Below, one piece after another: positions 50,109 through 57,703 of a DNA stretch of 64,000 bases; the first letter of the stretch is position 1, and every line of letters starts with the position of its first letter. The DNA is taken from assembly GCA_965230015.1 (NCBI GenBank), contig CBDDKF010000027.1, positions 213,161-277,160 on the forward strand. Direction: 5' to 3'. This stretch comes from JABSQH01 sp965230015. Its GTDB lineage: Bacteria; Actinomycetota; Acidimicrobiia; Acidimicrobiales; Ilumatobacteraceae. Position numbers and translations under genes: made by a program. The notes under the pieces were generated by a model. The model did not search any database. It had not been told where the DNA came from and worked only from the letters and a program-made list of their open reading frames with translations.

Positions 50109-50726
50109 TCAGGGGCTCTCGTCGGCGGGGAGGAAGGCCAGCTGCAGGTCGCCCAACTTGACCAGGGTCGAGGCGATCCAGCCGCCGAGCGCGCCGAAGT
50201 GTTCGTCGAGCAGCGTGCTGGTGCCGTCGGCGACCGTTTCCTCAGCGAGCTCGTACAGCCCTTCGTAGGTGATCTCGACGGCGTACTCCGGTACCACCGA
50301 GTCGTCGTCGACCGGGTCGGGGTGGGCGATCTCGGTGGTCAGCCCGGCTCGTTCCAGGCGGTCGTCGCCGACGAGTGGGCTCAGTTCTGGCACTGCCGCG
50401 TACAGCGCCGCGGGATCGGCAGGATCGGCGAGCCGTTGCACCCGCAGCACGATCTCCATCTCGATCGCGGGTCGCCGTTCGAGCTCCTCCTCCACGTACC
50501 ACTGGCGGTACGCCGCCTGGCTCCACGCGGGCCAGTCGAAGGTGATGTGCGCGACCACCCGCGGTGGCTCGCCCTCACCGGGCAGGCCGTAGCTGGTTTC
50601 CCAGGTGAGGTCGCCGAGCAGTACGTCGCTCTGGAAGTGCTCCTCGAACGCCTGCCGCTCGAGAAACGCCGACTCGAACGCATCGCGCAGTGCACTGATC
50701 GCATCGGTGAAGACATGATCCAACAT
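50109..50726 (-). CDS. Conserved-looking hypothetical protein
   Basis: I do not recognise this 205-residue protein. It is acidic, with no signal peptide or transmembrane segment. It has a mixed alpha/beta look: a helical N-terminus (residues 1-25), a strand-like DVLLGDLTWETSYGLPGEG near residue 34, HITFDWPAWSQAAYRQWY near residue 59, then RPAIEMEIVLRVQRL near residue 84. The ATG at 50726 is chosen because it leaves 43 bases to the divergent crotonase gene. It lies 38 bases from the start of the preceding crotonase gene on the same strand, so they may share a transcript. Confidence 0.65.
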   Translation of the reverse strand: MLDHVFTDAISALRDAFESAFLERQAFEEHFQSDVLLGDLTWETSYGLPGEGEPPRVVAHITFDWPAWSQAAYRQWYVEEELERRPAIEMEIVLRVQRLADPADPAALYAAVPELSPLVGDDRLERAGLTTEIAHPDPVDDDSVVPEYAVEITYEGLYELAEETVADGTSTLLDEHFGALGGWIASTLVKLGDLQLAFLPADESP

Positions 50727-50769
50727 CTGCGCCGGGGAGGCTAACGCCCCCTCGTGCCAGACTGACGAG

Positions 50770-51534
50770 ATGTCGCTCGTGCTCACCTCTGTCGCCGATC
50801 GGGTCGCCACCCTCACCCTCAACAACCCCGACGAGCGGAACACGCTCACCGCGCCGATGGTCGCGGAGATCGTCGCTGCGATGGACAGCTTCGAAGCCGA
50901 CGAAGGCGTCGGCGCGGTGGTCGTGACGGGGACTCCGCCCGCGTTCTGCGCCGGTGCGAACCTGGGCAACCTGTCGGAGGCCACGGGCGAGAGCCTCGGC
51001 AACATCTACGAAGGCTTCTTGCGGATCGCTCGCAGCCCGCTCCCGACGGTTGCCGCGGTGAACGGGTCGGCGGTCGGAGCCGGGATGAACCTGGCCCTCG
51101 GCTGCGACGTGCGCATCGTCGCCGACCGGGCCAAGCTCGACACTCGTTTCCTGCAGCTCGGCATTCACCCGGGCGGTGGGCACACGTGGATGCTGCGACG
51201 CATCGTCGGGCCGCAGGCGACGATGGCTGCCGTCGTGTTCGGGCAGGTACTCGACGGTCCCGAAGCCGAACGCATCGGACTGGCGTGGCGTAGCGTCCCT
51301 GGCGATGAGCTGATGGCGACCGCGCAGGAGTTCGCCAAGGGTGCGGCGTCGGCGCCGCGTGAGTTGGCGATCACCACCAAGAGCACGATTCACACGATGG
51401 CCGACATCGACACCCACGACGCCGCCGTGGCTGCAGAACTCGAGCCCCAGTTGTGGAGCACGCGTCAGCCGTGGTTCGCAGAACGGTTGGCCCGCCTCCA
51501 GGCCAAGCTGGCGGCCAAGACCGGCCGCCGCTGA
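50770..51534 (+). CDS. Crotonase-fold protein lacking both catalytic glutamates
   Basis: The 254-residue protein has the enoyl-CoA-hydratase layout: RVATLTLNNPDERNTL near residue 9, FCAGANLGNL near residue 59, GSAVGAGMNLALGCDVRIV near residue 97 and LQLGIHPGGGHTWML near residue 127. The first catalytic Glu of hydratases (GGxELA) is Asn here (GMNLA), and the second is also absent. The CoA-binding oxyanion hole is kept, so isomerase, hydrolase or non-catalytic roles are more likely than hydration. The start ATG is taken with homology. Its last codons are duplicated at 52745-52786. Confidence 0.83.
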   Translation: MSLVLTSVADRVATLTLNNPDERNTLTAPMVAEIVAAMDSFEADEGVGAVVVTGTPPAFCAGANLGNLSEATGESLGNIYEGFLRIARSPLPTVAAVNGSAVGAGMNLALGCDVRIVADRAKLDTRFLQLGIHPGGGHTWMLRRIVGPQATMAAVVFGQVLDGPEAERIGLAWRSVPGDELMATAQEFAKGAASAPRELAITTKSTIHTMADIDTHDAAVAAELEPQLWSTRQPWFAERLARLQAKLAAKTGRR

Positions 51535-51572
51535 GCGCGGCGACCGGTCCCGACCGTCAACTGATCAGGTCG

Positions 51573-52616
51573 TCAGCTCGTCCGGCGGCGGACGAAGACC
51601 ATCGCGCCACCGGCGAAGATGAACAACGTGGCGATCGCGGCGATCCATCCGGTCGACGTCGACGAAGCGCCGGTCTCGGGAAGGATCTCCACCGGCGTCG
51701 GGGGTGGCGGCGGTTGCGTCGTCGGCGCCGCAGTCGTGGCTGGCGGTTCGGTGGTGGTCGTGGTGGTCGTGGGCGGCGGCACGTAGGTGTTCGTCACCAC
51801 GCAGTAGGTGTCGCCGTCGTCGGTACGGAAGCCGTCGTCGCCGATCGGTTGGACCTCTGCGCCGCCATCGGGAGCCATCTCCCAATCGACGAACTCGGCG
51901 CATTCCACGCTGGTGAGCACGTAGTTCTCCACCGACGGCTCGCCGATCGTGAACCCGATGCCCGAGGGCACGATGATGATCCCGCAGTTCGCCGTGTTGA
52001 AGTCGGCCTCGCAGGTCGGGTCGGCGACGTCGTTGCCGCTGGCGACCACTGTGTCGCCGTCGAGTACCTCGATCGTGAAGTCGTCGGAGTCGGCTGGACC
52101 ACCGCCCACCACGACCTTGTCGATCAAGAGCACCGATGCATCGATGAACAGCCGGCACGACGCGTTGCCGTCGCCGGCGTACGTGAACGCTTCTGATCCA
52201 CCGAGATCGAGCCGCTCGAAGACCACTTGGTCACCACTCGTGCAGTTTCCGCCGACCGACCAGCCGTCGGGCACGCCGTCGAGGCCGATCAGAAAGCTGC
52301 CCGGCTCCAGCGGGCACCCGGCCTCGCCTTGCACGGACGTTGGTTGGCTCGACACCACCATTTCGCCGCAGTCGAGTGGAGTGATCTGGGAGCCGGTCGT
52401 GCCACCTCCGGCGTCGTTGTACACCTCGACGGTGAGCCCGGCGAACACCGTCGGCGCGTCAGGTCCTTCGACGAAGATCTCCACGTCGAGACCGCGCAGG
52501 TCGTCAGTCCCGGCGCCGGCTGTGCCGGCGCCCAACCCGATCATGCTGGCCCCCAGTGCCAGCCCGACGCTTGCCGCAACGGCGAGTCGTCGCGTGTGTC
52601 GTGCATTCCGTTTCAT
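51573..52616 (-). CDS. LPETG-anchored surface protein, copy 1
   Basis: The 347-residue protein starts at ATG 52616. A signal peptide covers residues 1-36. Two beta-rich domains follow, with paired cysteines: one begins GLDVEIFVEGPDAPTVFAGL and the other DDFTIEVLDGDTVVASGND near residue 165, ending CVVTNTYVPPP, as in Cna/SpaA-like or DUF5979-like surface domains. A Pro/Thr stalk spans about 281-312. The sorting signal LPETG is near residue 316, followed by a hydrophobic helix and RRRTS. It is a sortase substrate; the only sortase in the window is at 31.6 kb. It is convergent with the crotonase gene. Confidence 0.87.
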   Translation of the reverse strand: MKRNARHTRRLAVAASVGLALGASMIGLGAGTAGAGTDDLRGLDVEIFVEGPDAPTVFAGLTVEVYNDAGGGTTGSQITPLDCGEMVVSSQPTSVQGEAGCPLEPGSFLIGLDGVPDGWSVGGNCTSGDQVVFERLDLGGSEAFTYAGDGNASCRLFIDASVLLIDKVVVGGGPADSDDFTIEVLDGDTVVASGNDVADPTCEADFNTANCGIIIVPSGIGFTIGEPSVENYVLTSVECAEFVDWEMAPDGGAEVQPIGDDGFRTDDGDTYCVVTNTYVPPPTTTTTTTEPPATTAAPTTQPPPPPTPVEILPETGASSTSTGWIAAIATLFIFAGGAMVFVRRRTS

Positions 52617-52744
52617 GTCGTGCCCTCCCATCAGACAGGGTCGACACCGTAGACGAGATGACGAAGCGCACTTGCCGGAACGACAGGCGGAGGTGGCGCG
52701 CGTCGCAACGAGGCGGTGGAGCGCGCGCCTGTGGTGTGCGGGCC

Positions 52745-52786
52745 CGGCTACAGGCGAAGTTGGCGGCCACGACCGGCCGCCGCTGA
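52745..52786 (+). pseudogene. Duplicated 3' fragment of the crotonase gene
   Basis: In frame, this reads LQAKLAATTGRR then stop, almost identical to the end of the gene at 50770-51534, which reads LQAKLAAKTGRR. The following bases gcgcggcgaccggtc also match those after the true stop. It marks the edge of the tandem duplication that produced the second LPETG gene. It has no start and is not a gene. Confidence 0.85.
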
Positions 52787-52821
52787 GCGCGGCGACCGGT
52801 CAGGCCCGGTTCGTGAACTCG

Positions 52822-53838
52822 TCAGCTCGACTGGCGGCGGACGAAGACCATCGCCCCGCCAGCCACCACGAACAACGTGGCGATCGCGGCAATCCAGCCC
52901 GTCGACGTCGACGACGCGCCGGTCTCGGGGAGGATCTCCACCGGCGTGGGCGGCGGCGGGGGTGGGGTGGTCGGCGCTGCCGTCGTCGGCGCCGCCGTGG
53001 TCGCCGGAGGTTCGGTGGTCGTGGTGGTCGGCGGCGGGACGTAGGTGTTGGTCACCACGCAGTAGGCGTCGCCGTCGACGGTGATGAACCCCTCGTCGCC
53101 GATCGGTTGAACGTTGTCGCCAGGCGGTTGCCCAAGGTTGGTTACGCACTCCACGCTGGTGAGCACGTAGTTCTCGACGGTCGGTTCACTGACCGTGAGG
53201 TTCACGCCCGCCGGAATCACGATTGTGCCGCACTTCGTGGTGTCGAAGTCGTTTTCGCACGTCTCGTCGGCGACGTCGCTGCCGCTGGCGACCACGGTGT
53301 CGCCGTCGAGGAGCTCGATGGTGAAGTCGTCCGAGTCGGCCGGGCCGCCGCCCAGCACGACCTTGTCGATGTACACCACGGAGGCAAACAACGACAGGTT
53401 GCACTCGGCGTTGCCCGCGCCAGCGGCAACCGTGAACGGCTCGCTGATCTGGGATGGGATGTTCGCTCCACTGCTCGTGCAGTTGCCAAACAGCACCCAG
53501 TTTGCGGGGACGCCGTCGAGGCCGATGAAGTAACTCCCCGGGTCGAGGTCGCACGCGGCGTCGCCCTCAACGAACGTCGGCGTGCCTCCCGGGCCGATCA
53601 TCTCGCCGCAGTCGAGCGGCGTGACCTGCGCGCCGGGGCTGCCGCCGTCGTCTTCGAAGATCTGCACGGTGAGCCCGCCGAACACCGTTGCCGCGTCGGG
53701 TCCGTTGACGTCGATGTCGACGTCAACGCCGTCGGTTGGCGTTTGTGCGTCGACGGTGCCGAGCGCCATGACGCTCATCGCCATTCCGAGTCCTGCGGCG
53801 ATGGCGAGTCGCCGCATTCGTGTGCCCTGCTGCTTCAT
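52822..53838 (-). CDS. LPETG-anchored surface protein, copy 2
   Basis: The 338-residue paralogue of copy 1 has the same layout: signal peptide to about residue 31, a domain starting DVDIDVNGPDAATVFGGL, a second with DDFTIELLDGDTVVASGSD near residue 168, CVVTNTYVPPP, a Pro/Thr stalk, LPETG near residue 306, a hydrophobic helix and RRQSS. The last 40 residues are nearly identical to copy 1, while the N-terminal domain has diverged, especially between residues 60 and 140. It arose by tandem duplication, as the crotonase fragment beyond its 3' end shows. Confidence 0.87.
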   Translation of the reverse strand: MKQQGTRMRRLAIAAGLGMAMSVMALGTVDAQTPTDGVDVDIDVNGPDAATVFGGLTVQIFEDDGGSPGAQVTPLDCGEMIGPGGTPTFVEGDAACDLDPGSYFIGLDGVPANWVLFGNCTSSGANIPSQISEPFTVAAGAGNAECNLSLFASVVYIDKVVLGGGPADSDDFTIELLDGDTVVASGSDVADETCENDFDTTKCGTIVIPAGVNLTVSEPTVENYVLTSVECVTNLGQPPGDNVQPIGDEGFITVDGDAYCVVTNTYVPPPTTTTTEPPATTAAPTTAAPTTPPPPPPTPVEILPETGASSTSTGWIAAIATLFVVAGGAMVFVRRQSS

Positions 53839-54114
53839 GGTCGTGCCCTTCCCGTCCCGGTGCCCGTCTGCTCAACGGACTGCGACACCGTAGACCATGC
53901 CGTGTGGCGCCGCGTGTGCCGCCACACGCTGGGGTATCGCGAAACGCGCAGAACTGTTACAGAAGACCCTGTTCTGGGTGAACGGCCGCGAACTACCGTG
54001 TGAACGCAACACAACAGGCGCATCTGCCGAGGTGTTGGGGCCGTCGGCGGCTGAGTCTGACATGCAACCCAACCCACGCGGGTGGCGACAACCACCCACG
54101 CCAGGAGGTAGCCA

Positions 54115-54468
54115 ATGAGCCAGCGTCACCGCACCGACGAGGTGCCTCTGCAGCCGAAGCAGGAGGTTCGAGCGCACGCTCACAGCGAGCGACATCGGAT
54201 CCATGTCGAGTTGCAGAACGTGGCCCAGGACGTGAGCGCCGGGATCGATCCCGCCGACGTCCACGAGCCGGGTTCGGCCTGGAAGCCCGAATCCCACCAC
54301 GATGCGGAGAGGGCGAAGCAGAAGGTGGCGAAGCGGTCACGTTCGAAGCGACATTGGAAGACCAAGATGTGGAAGCGCCGCACCTTGGCGCGTCAGGCCA
54401 AGGCGCGTGAGATCGAGCGGGCACGCGAACGCTCCGGGCTCGAGATCATCGAGCCAGATCCGGCCTAA
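54115..54468 (+). CDS. Small basic hypothetical protein
   Basis: The 117-residue protein has a strong ribosome site, caggaggt, six bases before its ATG, which supports it as a real gene. It is rich in His, Arg and Lys: residues 22-35 hold HSERHRIHVE, and residues 67-100 are almost wholly basic (KQKVAKRSRSKRHWK, then KRRTLARQAKAREIERARER), probably one long helix. There is no signal peptide or membrane segment. It looks like a nucleic-acid-binding protein; no family is recognised. It stands alone between 276 bases of non-coding sequence and a perfect terminator. Confidence 0.72.
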   Translation: MSQRHRTDEVPLQPKQEVRAHAHSERHRIHVELQNVAQDVSAGIDPADVHEPGSAWKPESHHDAERAKQKVAKRSRSKRHWKTKMWKRRTLARQAKAREIERARERSGLEIIEPDPA

Positions 54469-54477
54469 CTCGTCGGC

Positions 54478-54506
54478 GCCGAACACGGGTGCGTCCCGTG
54501 TTCGGC
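54478..54506. terminator. Perfect 12-bp hairpin after the small basic gene
   Basis: GCCGAACACGGG at 54478-54489 pairs exactly with CCCGTGTTCGGC at 54495-54506 around loop tgcgt. It begins nine bases after the stop, between two convergent genes. It is a convincing intrinsic-type terminator without a T-run. Confidence 0.8.
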
Positions 54507-54517
54507 AGCTCACGACC

Positions 54518-54560
54518 CCACTCGATCAAGACCCACTCGATCAAGACCCACTCGATCAAG
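54518..54560. repeat. Three tandem 15-bp repeats
   Basis: The unit ccactcgatcaag plus ac occurs three times, at 54518, 54533 and 54548, without change. It directly follows the hairpin and its last copy runs into the 3' end of the acetyltransferase gene. It is the kind of short array that varies in copy number by slippage. Confidence 0.85.
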
Positions 54561-55197
54561 CGAGGTACGTGGCGACGAACTCGTCGCGACGCGCCTCCCA
54601 TTCCTCAGCGGTGATGCCGTAGCGCACGTGGTCTTCCCACACGCCGTTGATCTCCAAGTACCGCAACGCGACGCCCTCGTCGCGGATCGCCAGCTTCTCC
54701 ATCACTCGTCGGCTGCGCTCGTTGCGCGGCACGATGCAGATCTCCACTCGGTGGAGTCCGACATCGTCGAAGGCGAAGCGCAGTACCGCTGCAACCCCTT
54801 CGCCGATGTAGCCGTTGCCGGCGACACGTTGGTCGATCCAGTAGCCGATCGTGGCCGATTGCATCGCCCCGCGGATCACGTTGTTCACGTTGACTTCGCC
54901 GACCACGCGGTCGTCGACGAACAGTCCGAACTGGTAGGCGGTTCCTGCGGCGCGGTCGCGATCGCGCTGCAGGCAGCGAGAGGCGAACGCGCTGCGATCG
55001 GTGGTCGGGTCCGGCTGGTTGGGATGCCGGCTCGGCTCCCACACGGTGAGCCACTCTTCGTTACGCGTGCGCACCTCGCTCCACTGGCCGAAGTCGCTCG
55101 CCGCGAGCGGGCGCAACATCACACGGCGTCCGTGGAGGTGTACGGGGCTCGATGCTCGCGAGGGGTGGCGCAGCGCCAGGCGCGGTCGTTGTCTCAC
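54556..55197 (-). CDS. GNAT acetyltransferase, RimJ/RimL type
   Basis: The 213-residue protein resembles ribosomal-protein Nalpha-acetyltransferases. RRVMLRPLAASDFGQWSEVR is near residue 25, the acetyl-CoA-binding stretch IDQRVAGNGYIGEGVAAVL near residue 117, and the late RVEICIVPRNERSRRVMEKL near residue 144. GTG 55197 is chosen because it overlaps the stop of the preceding gene as GTGA, giving translational coupling and a normal family N-terminus; the ATG at about 55140 is an alternative. It is the last of five overlapping genes that start with mocA. RimJ genes sit near galU/moeA in other actinobacteria. Confidence 0.8.
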   Translation of the reverse strand: MRQRPRLALRHPSRASSPVHLHGRRVMLRPLAASDFGQWSEVRTRNEEWLTVWEPSRHPNQPDPTTDRSAFASRCLQRDRDRAAGTAYQFGLFVDDRVVGEVNVNNVIRGAMQSATIGYWIDQRVAGNGYIGEGVAAVLRFAFDDVGLHRVEICIVPRNERSRRVMEKLAIRDEGVALRYLEINGVWEDHVRYGITAEEWEARRDEFVATYLA

Positions 55198-55742
55198 GGC
55201 GTGGTCGCTTCGGGTTCGCTTCCATCGACGGCGACGCGCACTGCGACGTCGTCGAGTTCGAGGCGACGGATGATGGCCAGCACTACGCAACAGGTTCCCA
55301 CGATCGCGTCCACGTACGCGCCGCCGAGCCCTGGGTTATGCTGTCGATCGTCGCGGTCCTCGGTGGCCACGGTGCGAAAGACCTCGTCGACCTCGTCGCG
55401 GCGCAGGCGCAACGTGGGCGGCAGTTCCGTGGTTCCCCGCTCCACTCGAGCAAGTTGCTCGGCGTGGTCGCCGGCGATCGCCACGTCGGTTGGGGCGAGC
55501 AGGCTCGGTGCTTCGATGAGCACATCGTCGAGGTGGTCGGCGACCAGGCCGAGTGCGTTGGTCAGGTCGGCCGGGTGTGGCGGATCGTGCGCACCGAGCA
55601 CGTCGTCCGCGAGCGTCAGCGGGCCCACCGGCAGGTCGTGACGTGAGCCGCCCTCCATGGCGAGCGTCGTGACCCGGTCGGCGACCGCAACCGTGAGTGC
55701 GCCGGCGACCATCAGGTGTCGTCCAACCGTTCGAGGGTCCAT
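55194..55742 (-). CDS. Ppx/GppA-like protein reduced to the C-terminal domain
   Basis: The 182-residue protein resembles the second half of exopolyphosphatase/GppA-family proteins: LPVGPLTLADDVLGAHDPP near residue 38, a variable GDHAEQLARVE region, then the helical ending EVDEVFRTVATE and VDAIVGTCCVVLAIIRRL near residue 147. The N-terminal ATPase-like domain with the first phosphate loop is missing, so phosphohydrolase activity is doubtful. DUF501 next to a Ppx gene is a known actinobacterial pair, which supports the match. The ATG at 55742 overlaps the DUF501 gene by 31 bases. The similarity is faint and was judged by eye. Confidence 0.55.
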   Translation of the reverse strand: MDPRTVGRHLMVAGALTVAVADRVTTLAMEGGSRHDLPVGPLTLADDVLGAHDPPHPADLTNALGLVADHLDDVLIEAPSLLAPTDVAIAGDHAEQLARVERGTTELPPTLRLRRDEVDEVFRTVATEDRDDRQHNPGLGGAYVDAIVGTCCVVLAIIRRLELDDVAVRVAVDGSEPEATTP

Positions 55743-56221
55743 CGGCCGACGGGGTCGTCGCCGCCCGCAAGGAGGTAGGCCAGGTGCGCGTGGAGGCACT
55801 TCACGCCGGTGCGTGTGCCGCCGACGCCTCCGGATGGTGCCGGTCCAACGTGGTCGGAGGGCAGCGCAGCGTCCCGCTCGACGGCGTATCGGCGGTGCGT
55901 GGCGGCGATGAGTTCGGGATCGAGCTCGGCCTCGGCGCTCCGCACGCCGCCCGCCGCTTCGACACGACTGACGGCGCGCACCAGCCCGGGGTCGACGAGG
56001 TAGTAGCGGGTCGGCATTGGGGTGCCGTCGTCGAGAAGAGGATCGTTGCGGACCACCATCGGATCGCCATCATCGTTGCGGATCACGACCTCGAAGTTGC
56101 CGCGCGGCGGCCGACCGAGCAGTTCGGTCACCCGGGCGTGGTCGGCGGCGTCGGCCACGGCGACGGTTGGGTGGAACGGGTTGGATGCGGACTCGGCGGT
56201 GATGGTCGTGTTGACGGTCAC
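55712..56221 (-). CDS. DUF501 protein
   Basis: The 169-residue protein has the DUF501 features: VTELLGRPPRGNFEVVIRND near residue 31, the conserved GTPMPTRYYLVDPGLVRAVSR near residue 65 and GTRTGVKCLHAHLAYLLAGGDDPVGRW near residue 133 (KCLHxHxAyxLAGG..pvG is the hallmark). Function is unknown, but the family is widespread in actinobacteria. It overlaps coxG upstream by four bases and the Ppx-like gene downstream. Confidence 0.87.
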   Translation of the reverse strand: MTVNTTITAESASNPFHPTVAVADAADHARVTELLGRPPRGNFEVVIRNDDGDPMVVRNDPLLDDGTPMPTRYYLVDPGLVRAVSRVEAAGGVRSAEAELDPELIAATHRRYAVERDAALPSDHVGPAPSGGVGGTRTGVKCLHAHLAYLLAGGDDPVGRWTLERLDDT

Positions 56222-56904
56222 CGGCGGCGACGAAGCACGACAACGAGCAGGAGCACGGCCAGTGCGGCGGGGATGGCGCGCTTCAGGATCGACGTGCCGC
56301 CTACCTCCATCAGGTCGATGGGTTCGGTGGCCGGCCCGTCGATCACCCGTGGGCCACCCGAGGCATCGTCGGTCGCTGCCGCATCGTCGCTCGCGGCATC
56401 TTCGGCCGAGTCGGCGCCGGCGTCGTCGACATCGCTCGGTGCGCCTACGCCTTCCTCGTCGAGCATCTCATTGAGGTTCACGGCGAACTGGGCCATCAGC
56501 TTGGCGCTGACATCGCCCATGATGCCTCGTCCGAACTGGGCGACCTTGCCCGTGATGTGCAGGTCGGTGGTGACGACCACCCTGGTGCTGGTCGGCGACA
56601 GCGCCTCGGCTTGGGCGCGGATCTCGGCGGTGGCGTTGCCGCGCCCACCGGTGTCGCGACCTGCGCCCTTGATCATGGCGCGGTGGTTGTCGTTGTCGAG
56701 CTCTTCGAAGTGGGCGTCGCCTTTGAACTGGCTGTGGATCGCGCCGAGCTTGACCTTGACCACGCCGCGATACGTGTCGCCGTCGATTTCCTTCAGTTGC
56801 GCGCCGGGGAGGCACGGCGCAATGCGCTCGACGTCGGTGAGCACCGGCCACGCTTCATCGATTGGGCGGTTGACCGTGAACTCGTTGATCAACTGTTCTG
56901 CCAT
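56218..56904 (-). CDS. CoxG-like SRPBCC protein with C-terminal membrane anchor
   Basis: The 228-residue protein has an N-terminal START/SRPBCC fold of the carbon-monoxide-dehydrogenase-subunit-G type: INEFTVNRPIDEAWPVLTD near residue 6, PCLPGAQLKEIDGDTYRG near residue 30, and GRGIMGDVSAKLMAQFAVNL near residue 123. An acidic Asp/Ala linker leads to a transmembrane helix at about residues 208-224 and a final RRRR. CoxG proteins link molybdenum CO dehydrogenase to the membrane. No coxMSL genes are in the window. The ATG at 56904 lies 16 bases inside the mocA end. Confidence 0.88.
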   Translation of the reverse strand: MAEQLINEFTVNRPIDEAWPVLTDVERIAPCLPGAQLKEIDGDTYRGVVKVKLGAIHSQFKGDAHFEELDNDNHRAMIKGAGRDTGGRGNATAEIRAQAEALSPTSTRVVVTTDLHITGKVAQFGRGIMGDVSAKLMAQFAVNLNEMLDEEGVGAPSDVDDAGADSAEDAASDDAAATDDASGGPRVIDGPATEPIDLMEVGGTSILKRAIPAALAVLLLVVVLRRRR

Positions 56905-57509
56905 CGCGCGAGGTCCTCCAAGGTGTCGATGTCGAACGCTGAGCCATGGCACGCTACTTCACCGACGAGATCCGGACGAAGACGCATGACGACGCGGGCG
57001 CCGGCATCGCCGTCGGTCGGCAAGAGCGACCACACGTCGGCGGCGAGACGGACCGGATTGCCGCGCCGGCCGTCGTACGTGGCGACCGCGATTTGTGAGT
57101 CGGATGTGGCGACGCGCCGCCAAGAGTCGGCGCCGACGCCAGGCTGATCGCCGAGCCCTACCACGATGGCGTGCGCGCCGAGGTCACGGGCGGCGCTCAC
57201 TCCAACCGCGAGCGATGTTGCCTGCCCGTGGTGCCAGCCGGGGTGGTGTACCGCGGTGATCTCGACATGGGGATGCTCGGCGCGTACCAGGTCGAGTGCA
57301 TCGTCGAGGGCGACGGCGCCGGTCACGAGCACGATCGGTCCGATCGCCGCGGCGGCAACCGCCCGCAGCGCGTGTGCCGCCACCGGGAGCTTTGTCCCGT
57401 CTGGCCCGCGCACGGGCGTCAGCAGTTTGTGTGCGTCGCCGTCGAATCGCGATCCGCCGCCAGCCGCGAGAACCACCGCAACGGTCGACGAAGTGGCATT
57501 CACGAACAT
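56889..57509 (-). CDS. mocA: MobA-like NTP transferase, probable molybdenum cofactor cytidylyltransferase
   Basis: The 206-residue protein starts with the nucleotide-binding VVLAAGGGSRFDGDAHKLL near residue 12 and has the metal-site-like VVGLGDQPGVG near residue 114 and GRRGNPVRL near residue 145. These fit MocA, which attaches CMP to molybdopterin for the xanthine-dehydrogenase/CO-dehydrogenase class. Its neighbours coxG, xdhC, coxE and coxD support cytidylyl rather than guanylyl transfer. It is divergent from the NlpC/P60 gene with 194 bases between. Confidence 0.87.
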   Translation of the reverse strand: MFVNATSSTVAVVLAAGGGSRFDGDAHKLLTPVRGPDGTKLPVAAHALRAVAAAAIGPIVLVTGAVALDDALDLVRAEHPHVEITAVHHPGWHHGQATSLAVGVSAARDLGAHAIVVGLGDQPGVGADSWRRVATSDSQIAVATYDGRRGNPVRLAADVWSLLPTDGDAGARVVMRLRPDLVGEVACHGSAFDIDTLEDLARWQNS

Positions 57510-57703
57510 CGAATCACCAACATCAGTGTGTCCGGTACGAGCGTGGCCGGCCCTCGGCGGGGTGTGATCGGTGACGCTTGGGTGTCGCTACAGCGACGGG
57601 ATGATGACAGCGCGGGTTGTTTGTTGCGATTTGATGACGATAGTGTCGGCGACCGTCATCTGAGCGGGGAACCGCGTATCCCGCCACAGGACCCCTCCAC
57701 ATC

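Noticed and set aside
57640..57703. Possible c-di-AMP (ydaO) riboswitch before the NlpC/P60 gene, from the string gagcggggaacc
   Set aside because: Such switches do precede wall hydrolases in actinobacteria, but only one short conserved string is visible and too little sequence remains before the ATG for the full fold.
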